A stretch of DNA of 64,000 nucleotides from CAZEHS01 sp964424355 (GCA_964424355.1 CAYRIO010000012.1:16447-80446), one strand, 5' to 3'; positions 1-8,865 are shown, counted from the stretch's first letter. Notes: generated from the letters alone by a model not told the origin. Translations and numbers: made by a program.

Positions 1-645
1 TGCCATGCTATAGCATTTGTAATCATCGTAAATAATCTTGTCGTATACTTCATCCGAATACACCAGAAGGCCATGGGTGTGAACAATTTCTGCAATCGCT
101 TTGATATCCCGTTCATCCAGAACCGAACCCAAGGGATTACTGGGAGAATTCAGTAAAATGGCTTTCGTTTTTGATGTGATTGCCTTTTCAATGTCCTCCG
201 GCCTGATTTTGAAGTCATTCTCCTCGTAAACGGGAACTGCAATGGGTTTCCCCCCTGCCATCAGGATTTGTCCTTCATAGTTTGGAAACGCAGGATCTGG
301 TATAATCACTTCATCCCCTGGATTGATCGTCGCAATAAGACTGAGCGTAAGGGCTTCCAGTGCCCCTACTGTAATCATCACGTTTTCGTGTGTATACCCG
401 CCGGGGAATTGACTGTACGTCTCTGCAACCGCTTGACGCAATCCCATCAAGCCCGCATTGGGATTGTAGTGCGTGAAGCCCTCGTCGAGGGCTCGCTTTG
501 CCGCTTCCTTAATGTTGTCTGGCGTATCAAAATTGGGCTCACCAACCGTTAGCTTTATTGCATCGTTGTATTGCTCTGCCAGATCAAACATCCTGCGAAT
601 GCCTGATGCCGGATAATTTTGGGCTACGTTTGATATGAAATCCAT
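1..645 (-). CDS. PLP-dependent class I/II aminotransferase (3' part missing)
   Basis: The gene runs off the left edge of the window; 215 N-terminal residues are visible. The fold-type I pattern is clear: LTVGEPNFDTP near residue 32, the cofactor-region NSPSNPLG and YSDEVYDKI at about residue 200. The Schiff-base lysine, usually near residue 235, lies outside the window. The ATG at 645 follows GAGGAGG. It starts 54 bases after the nifJ stop with no terminator between, so it is probably co-transcribed from the nifJ sigma-54 promoter. Family members transfer amino groups between aspartate or alanine and 2-oxoglutarate. Next to PFOR, a role in turning an amino acid into pyruvate or another 2-oxoacid is a reasonable inference, but substrate cannot be assigned. 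Confidence 0.9.
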   Translation of the reverse strand, partial: MDFISNVAQNYPASGIRRMFDLAEQYNDAIKLTVGEPNFDTPDNIKEAAKRALDEGFTHYNPNAGLMGLRQAVAETYSQFPGGYTHENVMITVGALEALTLSLIATINPGDEVIIPDPAFPNYEGQILMAGGKPIAVPVYEENDFKIRPEDIEKAITSKTKAILLNSPSNPLGSVLDERDIKAIAEIVHTHGLLVYSDEVYDKIIYDDYKCYSMA

Positions 646-699
646 AAAAACATCCTCCTCATTTCGCAATTTGAAGTATCCTATGCTGTGAATCTCAAG

Positions 700-3600
700 C
701 TATCCCTGTGCAAGCCGCTTATAGCTTTCAAGCCGGTCTTTCGCATCAGTCCCCGCTTTGCTAAAGAGCTGCTCTGCCTGATCAGGGTTTGATATTTCCA
801 GGGAAGAATAACGTGTCTCTCCACGCATGAACTCCTTGATGTCCTTCGTAGGCTCTTTCGAGTCCAGTATGAAGGGATTTTTTCCTTCCTCTTTCAGTGC
901 GGGGTTAAATCGATACAAATGCCAATATCCCGACTCAACCGCTTGCTTCATTTCTTCCTGACTTTTCCCCATGCCGCATTTCGCGCCGTGTTCGATGCAT
1001 GGACTATAAGCGATCACCAGGGATGGTCCCTCATATGCTTCTGCCTCGCGGATAGCTTTCAGTGTCTGAGCCTGATCGGCACCCATTGCGATTTGTGCCA
1101 CGTAGACATAGCCATAGCTCATGGCCATCATGCCAAGATCTTTCTTTTTCGTCTTTTTCCCTGCTGATGCAAACTTTGCAATCGCCGCAGCGCCAGTCGC
1201 TTTTGAGGATTGTCCCCCTGTATTGGAATAAACCTCTGTATCCAGTACCAATGCATTGACATTCGCTCCAGAAGCTAAAACATGGTCCAAGCCGCCATAG
1301 CCGATGTCATACGCCCAGCCATCCCCCCCAAACAACCAGTACGACCGTTTACGGAGGTAGTCTCTATTTTCAATGATGAATCGAACCCGATCCGCTTCAT
1401 CCTCAGATGAGGGGTTGTAGGACATCACCGCATGTATGAATGCGTCAGACACCGCAGGGGATTCAAAGGCACATTCCCTTTTCTCAAGATAACGCTCCGC
1501 GGCATCTCCAATGGTCGTTTTAACCAAGGTCTTTGCATAGTCAGCGATTCTTTCTCGGATTTTTTCAGCCCCAAGGCGCATCCCATAGCCAAATTCTGCA
1601 CAATCTTCAAACAGCGACATTGCCCATGCCGGCCCATGCCCCTTCTGATTCTTGGTATACGGGGTGGAAGGCGTGCTCCCGCCGTAAGCTGTGGAGCATC
1701 CCGATGCATTCGCAATGTACATGTGATCGCCAAAAAGTTGGGTCACAAGCTTGATATAGGGCGTCTCGCCGCAGCCGGCACAGGCACCGGAGAATTCAAA
1801 AAGAGGCTGTGCAAATTGGCTGTGCTTCACGCTTGCGTCATTGAAAGCATCTTCTTTGATCCGAATTGCTTGGATTGCATGCATCCAATTTCCATGCTCA
1901 CGGTTCTGTGTTTCGGCCGGGGTCATTCGGAGTGCTTTGTCTTTCGCCGGACAAACATCCACACAGCTGCCACAGCCGGTACAGTCATAGGGCGAAAGCT
2001 GCAGCCTGTACTTGTAATCAGAAAGGCCTTTGCCACTGGCTTTGATGGTTTTAAAGCTCTCAGGTGCACGCGACACCTCATTCCCATCCAACAAGAATGG
2101 TCGAATTGCAGCATGGGGGCAGACATAAGCGCATTGATTGCATTGAATGCACGCATCCATTTTCCATTCAGGCACTTCTACTGCGGTGCCACGTTTTTCG
2201 TAGGCAGTCGTCCCAGCAGGCCAGGTTCCGTCTTCAATGCCCTGATACATGGATACCGGCAGCGAGTCTCCTTCCTGACGATTTACAGGAATCACGACAT
2301 TGCGAATGAAGGAGGGTACCTCATCTGCTTCTATTTCGATTGCTTTTTCAGCGGCCCACGATTGTGGAATATCCACGCGAACCAAGTTGTCGATCCCCGC
2401 ATCGATCGCGCTGCAATTCATAGCGATCACACGGGACCCTTTTTTCTCATAGCTGGACTCTACAGCATTTTTCATTTGTTCCACCGCGTCTTCAAGGGGC
2501 ATGATCTTTACGAGCTTGAAAAACGCAGACTGTAGAACTGTATTTGTTCGTCCCCCCAGCCCCAAATCTCTTGCGATTTTAATGGCATCAATGGTGTATA
2601 ACTGCGCCTTTTTTTCTGCCAGCGCCCTCTTCATCGTTGCCGGAAGTGCTTTATCCAGCTCCGCCGCAGACCATTGGCAGTTTAGAAGAAAAATCCCCCC
2701 TGGCTTGAGATCTTTGACCATGTCGTATTTATCTACATAGGATGGATTATGGCATGCGATAAAATCCGCTCGTTGAACAAGGTAAATCGATCGAATCGGA
2801 TTTTTACCAAACCGAAGGTGTGATTGCGTTAATCCCCCTGATTTTTTCGAATCATATACAAAATATGCCTGCGTATATAAATCTGTGCTTTTCCCGATTA
2901 TTTTGATTGTGTTCTTATTTGCTCCCACAGTACCATCGGATCCAAGACCCCATATTTTGCAGCTGACACTCTCCTTAATCTCCAGGTTAAACGCAGAATC
3001 AACCGGAATCGACAGGTGAGTGACATCATCTTCAATGCCAACCGTGAAATTTTTCTTGGGTTCTTCCTTGGCCAAATTGTCATACACTGCAAGAATGTGA
3101 GCCGGTGTCGTGTCTTTTGATGAAAGCCCATAGCGACCACCGATGATGGTCATGGGGGTTTTTATATCAAAGTATGCCGTCATTACATCCTGAAATAAGG
3201 GCTCACCCAGAGCTCCCGGTTCCTTTGTACGATCCAGCACCGCAATTTTTCTCACGGTTGCCGGTATCGCATCCAAGAAGTGTTTTACTGAAAATGGCCT
3301 GTACAGATGAATATTCAGCAGTCCCACTTTTCGACCCTGAGATATCAGATAATCCAGTGTTTCCTTAATCGTATCTGCCACAGAACCCATGGCGATGATC
3401 ATATCCGTTGCATCATCCGCTCCGTAATACTCAAAAAGCTGATAGTTTCTCCCGGTGATCTTATTGATTTCTTTCATGTAGCCATCCACCACATCTGGCA
3501 ATTCGGTGTAAAAACGGTTACAGGCTTCTCTTCCTTGAAAAAATATATCCGGATTCACCGTTGTTCCCCGTGTACAGGGATGATCCGGATTCAAGGCGTT

Positions 3601-4212
3601 TCTGCGAAAACGATTCAACGCTTCCTGATCAACCAGGTGTTTAAGATTCTCATAATCCAGCAATTCGATTTTTTGCAGTTCATGAGAGGTTCTGAAACCA
3701 TCAAAAAAGTGCAGAAACGGTATTCTCCCTTTTATTGCAGATAAATGCGAAACGGCTCCCAAATCCATTACCTCTTGCGGGTTTGTTGAGGCAAGCATCG
3801 CAAAACCCGTTTGTCGACACGCCATTACATCTGAATGATCTCCAAAGATAGAAAGCGCATGGGTTGAAAGGGTTCGCGCCGACACATGGAAAACGCTGGG
3901 CAAAAGCTCCCCCGCAATCTTATACATATTCGGAATCATCAGAAGCAGCCCCTGTGATGCCGTGTATGTTGTTGTCAATGCCCCCGCCTGTAGAGAACCA
4001 TGTACGGTCCCTGCGGCGCCCCCTTCCGATTGCAGCTGAACCACATCAACGGTTTGTCCGAAGATGTTCTTCTTCCCTTTTGCGGACCATTCATCCACAT
4101 GCTCCGCCATTGGCGAAGACGGCGTAATTGGAAAGATCCCTGCTACTTCTGTGAAAGCATAAGAAGCGTATGCGGCAGCCTGATTCCCGTCCATAACATC
4201 AATTTTTTTCAT
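700..4212 (-). CDS. nifJ: Pyruvate:ferredoxin (flavodoxin) oxidoreductase
   Basis: This 1170-residue protein has the usual length of the single-chain homodimeric enzyme, which converts pyruvate and CoA to acetyl-CoA, CO2 and reduced ferredoxin in the cytoplasm. The N-terminal pyrimidine-binding and transketolase-like domains come first (GIFPITPSSPMAEH near residue 30). The two-cluster ferredoxin domain follows (CIQCNQCAYVCP near 690, CTGCGSCVDVCPAKD near 746). Then come the proximal-cluster CAGCGETPY near 812 and the TPP motif GGDGWAYDIGYGG near 962. The ATG at 4212 follows a GGGGGG ribosome site. A sigma-54 promoter lies just upstream and a sigma-54 activator gene is divergent, so regulation by that activator is likely. 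The aminotransferase at 645 is probably in the same transcript. Confidence 0.97.
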   Translation of the reverse strand: MKKIDVMDGNQAAAYASYAFTEVAGIFPITPSSPMAEHVDEWSAKGKKNIFGQTVDVVQLQSEGGAAGTVHGSLQAGALTTTYTASQGLLLMIPNMYKIAGELLPSVFHVSARTLSTHALSIFGDHSDVMACRQTGFAMLASTNPQEVMDLGAVSHLSAIKGRIPFLHFFDGFRTSHELQKIELLDYENLKHLVDQEALNRFRRNALNPDHPCTRGTTVNPDIFFQGREACNRFYTELPDVVDGYMKEINKITGRNYQLFEYYGADDATDMIIAMGSVADTIKETLDYLISQGRKVGLLNIHLYRPFSVKHFLDAIPATVRKIAVLDRTKEPGALGEPLFQDVMTAYFDIKTPMTIIGGRYGLSSKDTTPAHILAVYDNLAKEEPKKNFTVGIEDDVTHLSIPVDSAFNLEIKESVSCKIWGLGSDGTVGANKNTIKIIGKSTDLYTQAYFVYDSKKSGGLTQSHLRFGKNPIRSIYLVQRADFIACHNPSYVDKYDMVKDLKPGGIFLLNCQWSAAELDKALPATMKRALAEKKAQLYTIDAIKIARDLGLGGRTNTVLQSAFFKLVKIMPLEDAVEQMKNAVESSYEKKGSRVIAMNCSAIDAGIDNLVRVDIPQSWAAEKAIEIEADEVPSFIRNVVIPVNRQEGDSLPVSMYQGIEDGTWPAGTTAYEKRGTAVEVPEWKMDACIQCNQCAYVCPHAAIRPFLLDGNEVSRAPESFKTIKASGKGLSDYKYRLQLSPYDCTGCGSCVDVCPAKDKALRMTPAETQNREHGNWMHAIQAIRIKEDAFNDASVKHSQFAQPLFEFSGACAGCGETPYIKLVTQLFGDHMYIANASGCSTAYGGSTPSTPYTKNQKGHGPAWAMSLFEDCAEFGYGMRLGAEKIRERIADYAKTLVKTTIGDAAERYLEKRECAFESPAVSDAFIHAVMSYNPSSEDEADRVRFIIENRDYLRKRSYWLFGGDGWAYDIGYGGLDHVLASGANVNALVLDTEVYSNTGGQSSKATGAAAIAKFASAGKKTKKKDLGMMAMSYGYVYVAQIAMGADQAQTLKAIREAEAYEGPSLVIAYSPCIEHGAKCGMGKSQEEMKQAVESGYWHLYRFNPALKEEGKNPFILDSKEPTKDIKEFMRGETRYSSLEISNPDQAEQLFSKAGTDAKDRLESYKRLAQG

Positions 4213-4258
4213 GCATAGTCCCCCCGCTTTGTGATCAATCCATCCGTCTATTGCTTAT

Positions 4259-4275
4259 TGCAATTTCTTTGCCAA
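4259..4275 (-). promoter_or_regulatory. Sigma-54 (-24/-12) promoter of nifJ
   Basis: Read on the minus strand the site is TTGGCAAAGAAATTGCA. It has the -24 TTGGCA and -12 TTGCA blocks with exactly ten bases between the invariant GG and GC, as RpoN promoters need. The inferred start is near 4248, giving a leader of about 36 bases before the nifJ ATG. The neighbouring sigma-54 activator gene supports the call. Confidence 0.85.
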
Positions 4276-4357
4276 ATCATCCCTAATCAAAAGTAGTAGA
4301 TACAGCAAGTGTTTCAAGGCTATCCCCTCTTACAACGATAGTATTTTAAATTAAAAC

Positions 4358-4394
4358 GAACCTCTAACGATTCAACTCGATTCGTTATAGGTTC
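4358..4394. promoter_or_regulatory. Long imperfect palindrome, probable activator binding site
   Basis: The arms GAACCTCTAACGATTC (4358-4373) and GATTCGTTATAGGTTC (4379-4394) match at 14 of 16 positions around a five-base centre. The palindrome lies about 125 bp upstream of the inferred nifJ transcription start, a normal enhancer distance, and ends 43 bases before the start of the divergent activator gene. It could serve both as the nifJ upstream activating sequence and as an autoregulatory site. That function is inferred. Confidence 0.65.
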
Positions 4395-4437
4395 AGTGTG
4401 TGATATGATGAAAATAACTCGTATCGGAGGGATTCAA

Positions 4438-6138
4438 ATGATTGATACACACAAATACCTGCAGAGAGCTTTTTTCATTGATAACAGCGGCAGCTTGTTT
4501 TCTTGTGACGAAGACGGAAATGATTTCTTATCCTCAATCGATATTGACCTGTTCTTTTCACATCTACAGTCTCTGCACCTGAATACCGCCTGTACATCTT
4601 CAACGATCATTATCGAAAAAACCAGTTATAACATCCGTTTGATTCCAATCAGTTTAGTCCTGTCCAAAAACACCGGAAATTATTTAGAAGCCTTTAAGGA
4701 AGGATATATCGTCATCTTGCAAAACCAATCCTTCTTTTCATCGATTATCCAACAAATGAACATTATGAATTTTGCTTCCGACCAGTATTCCAATATCCTC
4801 AATACATATTCCGATGGTATTTTTGTGACCAAGGCTGATGGTACTGCACTCTTTGAAAATTCAAGATATCAAGAAATAACACAAATTGATCATCACGATA
4901 TCATCGGCAAAAGCATTTATACGATGGAGTCCATGGGCGTATTCACACCCCTTGTAACACCGACAATCCTCAATACGCAACGAGATTATTCCGTATTTCA
5001 GTCGTTTGAATCGGGAAAATTTGCGCTCATTTCAGGCACCCCGGTATTCGACACTTCCGGCAATACGATGCTGATCCTGATTTGTGTGACCTCCATCACG
5101 AATGACAAGCTCATTCAAATCTCAAAGGACTTCTTCGATTCCCCGAACAAACCCACCAAAGAACTGTATCAAACGACTCAGATCGACGTAATTGCAGAAA
5201 GTAACGAAATGCGCAAGGTACTCCAAGACCTCATCCGTGTTGCATATCACGACGTGCCGATATTTCTTTTGGGCGAATCCGGTACCGGCAAAGAGGTGTT
5301 CTCCTCGATAATTCATGCCTCAAGCAGAAGGCGATTTAATCCGTGCTTAACCGTTAACTGCAGCGCGTTATCCTCTTCCTTGCTTGATGCAGAGCTCTTT
5401 GGTTATGAAGCGGGTGCATTCACCGGTGCTTTGCCTAAAGGGAAAGCAGGCCTCTTTGAAACCGCAGACAATGGAACGCTCTTTCTTGATGAAATAGGAG
5501 ACATGCCCTTAGAAACTCAGGCAAAAATACTTCGGACAGTACAAAATGGCGAGGTGTACAGAGTTGGTGGTTGGACTCCGATTAAAGTGAATGTACGCAT
5601 TATTGCCGCCACCAACAAGGATATTAAAAAAATGGTTCGGGAGGGCACATTCCGAAGTGATTTGTATCACCGACTGAACGTTGTGTCCGTGAATTTACCG
5701 CCACTGCGAAAACGAAAATCCGATATAACCCCTTTATTGCAGCACTTTTGTTACGTATTCAACAAAAAATACAGCGCGAATAAAGTGCTCTCACAAAATC
5801 TGTTGAATGCACTCACAGAATACCCTTGGTTAGGCAATGTGAGAGAGCTGAAGAATGCTGTAGAGCGAATGGTCGTCCTCTGCTTAGACAACACATTGGA
5901 GCCGGATCATTTCTTTAAAATGTGCATTGGAGAAGATTCATCCGAAGACGAGATTCAAAATTCCGGCGAGAGTATTATCATAAACGGAATCCCTCCACTT
6001 GCCGTTGCCATCCAAACTTTAGAAAGAACCATTGTATCCAGAGCGCTCACAAGCACCGCAACCACACGCCAAGCCGCTGCACTGATAAACGTCAGCCAGT
6101 CGACAATCATGCGAAAAATCAAAGAATACGGATTATAA
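4438..6138 (+). CDS. Sigma-54-dependent activator, PAS-AAA+-HTH
   Basis: This is a 566-residue bacterial enhancer-binding protein. A variable N-terminal region is followed by a PAS-like sensor at about 115-230, the AAA+ domain at about 255-490 (Walker A GESGTGKE near 278, sigma-54 contact loop GAFTGA near 325, Walker B TLFLDEIGD), and a C-terminal Fis-type helix-turn-helix (TRQAAALINVSQSTIMRKI). I chose the ATG at 4438 because GGAGGG stands six bases before it. The ORF opens 42 bases earlier, but no ribosome site supports that start. It is divergent from nifJ, which has a -24/-12 promoter, so it is most likely the dedicated nifJ activator. The PAS ligand is unknown. Confidence 0.93.
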   Translation: MIDTHKYLQRAFFIDNSGSLFSCDEDGNDFLSSIDIDLFFSHLQSLHLNTACTSSTIIIEKTSYNIRLIPISLVLSKNTGNYLEAFKEGYIVILQNQSFFSSIIQQMNIMNFASDQYSNILNTYSDGIFVTKADGTALFENSRYQEITQIDHHDIIGKSIYTMESMGVFTPLVTPTILNTQRDYSVFQSFESGKFALISGTPVFDTSGNTMLILICVTSITNDKLIQISKDFFDSPNKPTKELYQTTQIDVIAESNEMRKVLQDLIRVAYHDVPIFLLGESGTGKEVFSSIIHASSRRRFNPCLTVNCSALSSSLLDAELFGYEAGAFTGALPKGKAGLFETADNGTLFLDEIGDMPLETQAKILRTVQNGEVYRVGGWTPIKVNVRIIAATNKDIKKMVREGTFRSDLYHRLNVVSVNLPPLRKRKSDITPLLQHFCYVFNKKYSANKVLSQNLLNALTEYPWLGNVRELKNAVERMVVLCLDNTLEPDHFFKMCIGEDSSEDEIQNSGESIIINGIPPLAVAIQTLERTIVSRALTSTATTRQAAALINVSQSTIMRKIKEYGL

Positions 6139-6177
6139 ACCCGCCAACTCCTGGCGGCAATCTCACGGATCAGAAAA

Positions 6178-6202
6178 AGCGCCAGGGACGGTTCCTGGCG
6201 CT
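6178..6202. repeat. REP-like hairpin repeat, copy 1
   Basis: AGCGCCAGG and CCTGGCGCT form a perfect 9-bp stem around the core GACGGTT. It lies 40 bases after the activator stop and might also end that transcript, though no long T run follows. Its core matches the other copies between 7.9 and 14.0 kb. Confidence 0.7.
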
Positions 6203-6365
6203 TTCGAATTGCCGGTGAATACGGCTTAGGTGGTCCTGAGTATTTGTATACCCTCTTCTGAAACACCCTTCCATGGAATCGAACTTCCCCCGTCATGGCT
6301 TTGCTCAGTAATATGTGGCTTATATATTTTATTCGTTCTTAAATGCACGCCTTGGATCATTTAGA

Positions 6366-6399
6366 AACAAAAGTCCCTCAAGAACTGCCTTGAGAGACT
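6366..6399 (-). terminator. Rho-independent terminator after the AHSA1 gene
   Basis: On the minus strand AGTCTCTCAAG pairs with CTTGAGGGACT (one mismatch) and is followed by TTTTGTTT. It lies about 30 bases after the stop of the SRPBCC gene. Confidence 0.75.
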
Positions 6400-6428
6400 A
6401 AATTTACGTAGAGAGCACTTTATGATCA

Positions 6429-7307
6429 TTAAAATCTGTCCGTCACATATGCTTCAAAATTCTTCAGGATGGCCTGCCAGCCTTGCCTCTGGAGAGTCAG
6501 GGTGTTTTCTCCCTCTGCAGTGAAGGTTTCCTCCACCATGATTCCTTCCGGAACCGTCTTGAAGGTGATGGACAAAGACCGCTGGTCATCCAGTTCTGAA
6601 ATAATCCGCTCCGGAGGGATTACCTCGATGTATTTTCCAGAGAAGTCAAAGGACATTTTCCCATCCTTTGAAGACATCGTGTACTTGAACCGCCCCCCTG
6701 TTTCCGGCTGGTTTTCAGCCTTAGGACAGTACCAATCATCAGAAGCAAAATTCCATCCCGTAATATGCTCCGGTTTTGTAAAAGCATCCCATACTGCCGA
6801 TAACGGTCTGGGAATCACAACGCGGACAGTGATTGCCATGGGTTTCCTGAAGCACGCCTCGCTGACGGTCTTCATGGATTCCAGCGCCTTGAGCCACATT
6901 TCCTCGAACATATCCTGATACTGCTCGTCGATATCCATATCCACCGTGAACCGAGTGCGTTCTCCAGCCAGTGGTTCCAGCAGATAGTTCTCGTAGACAT
7001 TCGCCCACGCCGCCTGGATCTCAGGGCTCTGATCCTCCACCCCTTCATTAATGACACCGATATGATGGATGGAAATGAACTCCGGATAACGGCCCTCTGC
7101 AATCTCGGAATTCATCCCCTCCAGTCGCCCCGCTTCGTTACGGGCGACGAATCGTATTGCGTCACCGGTGTTCCAGCTTCCTTCAAAAAAGCCGCCCTCA
7201 CCGAACGCCTTGGTCCAAACTTCATATTTCAGGGGATCCACAATGGTTTCCCAGACAGTACGCTGATCTGCAGCTATTTCAATTGATTTGACAAGTTTTT
7301 TCATCAT
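6429..7307 (-). CDS. Tandem SRPBCC / AHSA1-like protein
   Basis: The 292-residue protein has two SRPBCC (START-like) domains of the activator-of-Hsp90-ATPase-homologue type in one chain. The first spans about 1-140 (VDPLKYEVWTKAF). The second spans about 150-290 (RPLSAVWDAFTKPEHITGW, then FSGKYIEVIPPERI), and it is the more typical copy. Such domains form a hydrophobic ligand pocket; ligands are mostly unknown. I start at the ATG at 7307, preceded by GAGGAGGG. The upstream VOC gene's stop overlaps this ribosome site, so the two are translationally coupled. No enzymatic role can be assigned. Confidence 0.85.
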   Translation of the reverse strand: MMKKLVKSIEIAADQRTVWETIVDPLKYEVWTKAFGEGGFFEGSWNTGDAIRFVARNEAGRLEGMNSEIAEGRYPEFISIHHIGVINEGVEDQSPEIQAAWANVYENYLLEPLAGERTRFTVDMDIDEQYQDMFEEMWLKALESMKTVSEACFRKPMAITVRVVIPRPLSAVWDAFTKPEHITGWNFASDDWYCPKAENQPETGGRFKYTMSSKDGKMSFDFSGKYIEVIPPERIISELDDQRSLSITFKTVPEGIMVEETFTAEGENTLTLQRQGWQAILKNFEAYVTDRF

Positions 7308-7315
7308 GGCCCTCC

Positions 7316-7729
7316 TCACTGGTTTTCAGGCAGCTTGGACTCATCGGCGAAAAAGAATTCCCACTGGTGACCGTCGAGGTCCTCAAAGCAGTCGGAATAC
7401 ATCCACCCGTACTCCCTGGCAGCCGCATAGCGCCTCGCGCCCCCTTCAAGGGCCAGGCGCACCAGCTCATCTACCCGTTCCCGGCTCTCAACCTGAATGG
7501 CATTCAACACTTCCGTGGTGGACCCCTCCGCTGTCGGCCGGTCTGTGAAGGTCTTGAAGAATTGATCCTGCAGCAGCATGGCGTAAATAACCGGGGGATT
7601 CAGTTCAAGACAAATGGCATTTTCATCAGAGTATCGCGGATTGAAGCCAAAGCCCAGTCCGCTCCAAAATTCCCGAGTCTTCTGGATATCGCGGACAGGC
7701 AGATTCACGTAAATGCTTTGGATTGTCAT
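7316..7729 (-). CDS. VOC (glyoxalase/bleomycin resistance) superfamily protein
   Basis: This 137-residue cytoplasmic protein has the paired beta-alpha-beta-beta-beta layout of the vicinal oxygen chelate fold. It opens with IYVNLPVRDIQKTREFWSGLGF and closes with DCFEDLDGHQWEFFF, the usual C-terminal signature. Members bind a metal and act on or sequester small electrophiles or drugs; this one cannot be narrowed down. The ATG at 7729 follows AAAGGAGTAGGCC. It is the first gene of a two-gene operon with the AHSA1-like gene. The pairing is common in small stress or detoxification operons, which is suggestive only. Confidence 0.88.
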   Translation of the reverse strand: MTIQSIYVNLPVRDIQKTREFWSGLGFGFNPRYSDENAICLELNPPVIYAMLLQDQFFKTFTDRPTAEGSTTEVLNAIQVESRERVDELVRLALEGGARRYAAAREYGWMYSDCFEDLDGHQWEFFFADESKLPENQ

Positions 7730-7748
7730 GGCCTACTCCTTTCTTTCT

Positions 7749-7777
7749 ATCATATAGGTGATAACCGATTCGGTTAA
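7749..7777 (-). promoter_or_regulatory. Promoter and overlapping operator of the VOC-AHSA1 operon
   Basis: On the minus strand TTAACC (7772-7777) and TATGAT (7749-7754) stand 17 bases apart, a plausible -35/-10 pair. The palindrome TAACCGATTCGGTTA (7762-7776, perfect arms around one central base) covers the -35 box and spacer, so a bound repressor would block the promoter. No regulator gene is adjacent. Confidence 0.5.
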
Positions 7778-7910
7778 TTGATACCCATTCTCAACGCGGC
7801 GAATCAGTTTTTTCTGACCCTTGACATCCCGAAAACGGAAGCTGATCTATCCGCTCGCTTTTTCCTTTGCTGGACCTATGCTTCACTATCACGCCTTTAT
7901 CTCTTAAGAT

Positions 7911-7935
7911 GCAGAGGGACCGTCCCCGTTGCTTT
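7911..7935 (-). repeat. REP-like repeat, copy 2
   Basis: On the minus strand this reads AAAGCAACGGGGACGGTCCC followed by TCTGC. It carries the GGGACGGT core of the family and lies between the VOC operon and the MORN gene, in otherwise featureless sequence (7778-7968). Confidence 0.65.
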
Positions 7936-7968
7936 CTGTTGCATTTCTATTTGTAATCAGAGCAATCT

Positions 7969-8775
7969 TCAATCAGCCTGGGATCGATCAGAATGAACAC
8001 TCCTGTATAATTCGAAATTGAAATCACTGGATAGCGAACCTCTTTCCTCACCGTACTTATCTTCTAATGTAACCGCCCACAACTTTCCGGATTGTTCATC
8101 ACGCACGTCCAATTCATTCCCGCTTTCATCATAGAAATTTCCAAGTCCAGTTATGCCACCTTCAGAAAATAAACCTTCATAGGCTAAGGTTCCATTCGGA
8201 TAGTAGGCTTTTCCAACGCCATCCCGCTGATCTTCTTTCAGCTGCCCATCATAAATCAGTTGATTGTCCTTATTGAATATTTTTCCATCACCATTTAGGG
8301 TGTCTTTCACATAGGTTCCCTCAAAGATCTGAAATACTTCAAAGGTGTCTTTTCCACCCGTTTTCTTAGTGGTATACAGGGTCGTTACGCCATCGCCTTC
8401 CTTAAGGCCGCTTTTAAATCCTCCGGTATACAGGATATTGCCTTCTCCTGTATACATTTTCCCTTGTCCATCGAATTCATTGTTTTTTATGCTTCCTTGA
8501 TAAATAACACCGTCATCCCATGAAACCGTTCCAACACCATCCATATACCCATTATTCCATTGTCCGTCATACCGAATACATTCCTTAATAACATGTCCTT
8601 CAGTACGGTGATGGTTCGTGAAAGTCATGATTCCATTTCCATTTGGGGTGCTGCTGAACAGGCCTGCATCACCAATGTATATGCTGCCGTCAGAATTTTT
8701 GATGGTCTTCGTGCAACCGGATAAAACCAGAGCAATCAACAAAATAAAACAACCGATAAAATGCATTCGTTTCAT
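7969..8775 (-). CDS. MORN-repeat lipoprotein
   Basis: The 268-residue protein starts MKRMHFIGCF and has a lipoprotein signal peptide with lipobox LSGC near residue 20, so it should be anchored on the outer face of the membrane. About eight MORN-type repeats follow, for example YDGQWNNGYMDGVGTV, YQGSIKNNEFDGQGKM and YDGQLKEDQRDGVGKAYY. A longer ORF opens at 8853, but its extra residues come from a REP-like repeat at 8813-8841. I start at 8775, where GGAGG lies 11 bases upstream; spacing is long, so the start is moderately sure. MORN repeats in bacteria often mediate protein or lipid contacts; no specific role can be assigned. Confidence 0.85.
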   Translation of the reverse strand: MKRMHFIGCFILLIALVLSGCTKTIKNSDGSIYIGDAGLFSSTPNGNGIMTFTNHHRTEGHVIKECIRYDGQWNNGYMDGVGTVSWDDGVIYQGSIKNNEFDGQGKMYTGEGNILYTGGFKSGLKEGDGVTTLYTTKKTGGKDTFEVFQIFEGTYVKDTLNGDGKIFNKDNQLIYDGQLKEDQRDGVGKAYYPNGTLAYEGLFSEGGITGLGNFYDESGNELDVRDEQSGKLWAVTLEDKYGEERGSLSSDFNFELYRSVHSDRSQAD

Positions 8776-8812
8776 ATAGCCATTGACCTCCGCCATGTTC
8801 TTTGGGGGTTGA

Positions 8813-8841
8813 AAAGCAGTGGGAACCGTCTCTGTTGCTTT
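8813..8841. repeat. REP-like repeat, copy 3
   Basis: AAAGCAGTGGGAACCGTCTC followed by TGTTGCTTT is an imperfect palindrome with AAAGCA/TTGCTTT ends. It sits just upstream of the lipoprotein gene and creates a false N-terminal extension of its reading frame. Confidence 0.65.
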
Positions 8842-8865
8842 ATGCGCACACACGATATTTTGCTT

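Noticed and set aside
1432..2535. 367-residue open frame opposite nifJ
   Set aside because: It lies wholly within the confirmed nifJ coding sequence and shows no domain or start signal.
7778..7996. 72-residue plus-strand frame after the VOC promoter
   Set aside because: It contains translated REP-like sequence, lacks a ribosome site and overlaps the end of the MORN gene.
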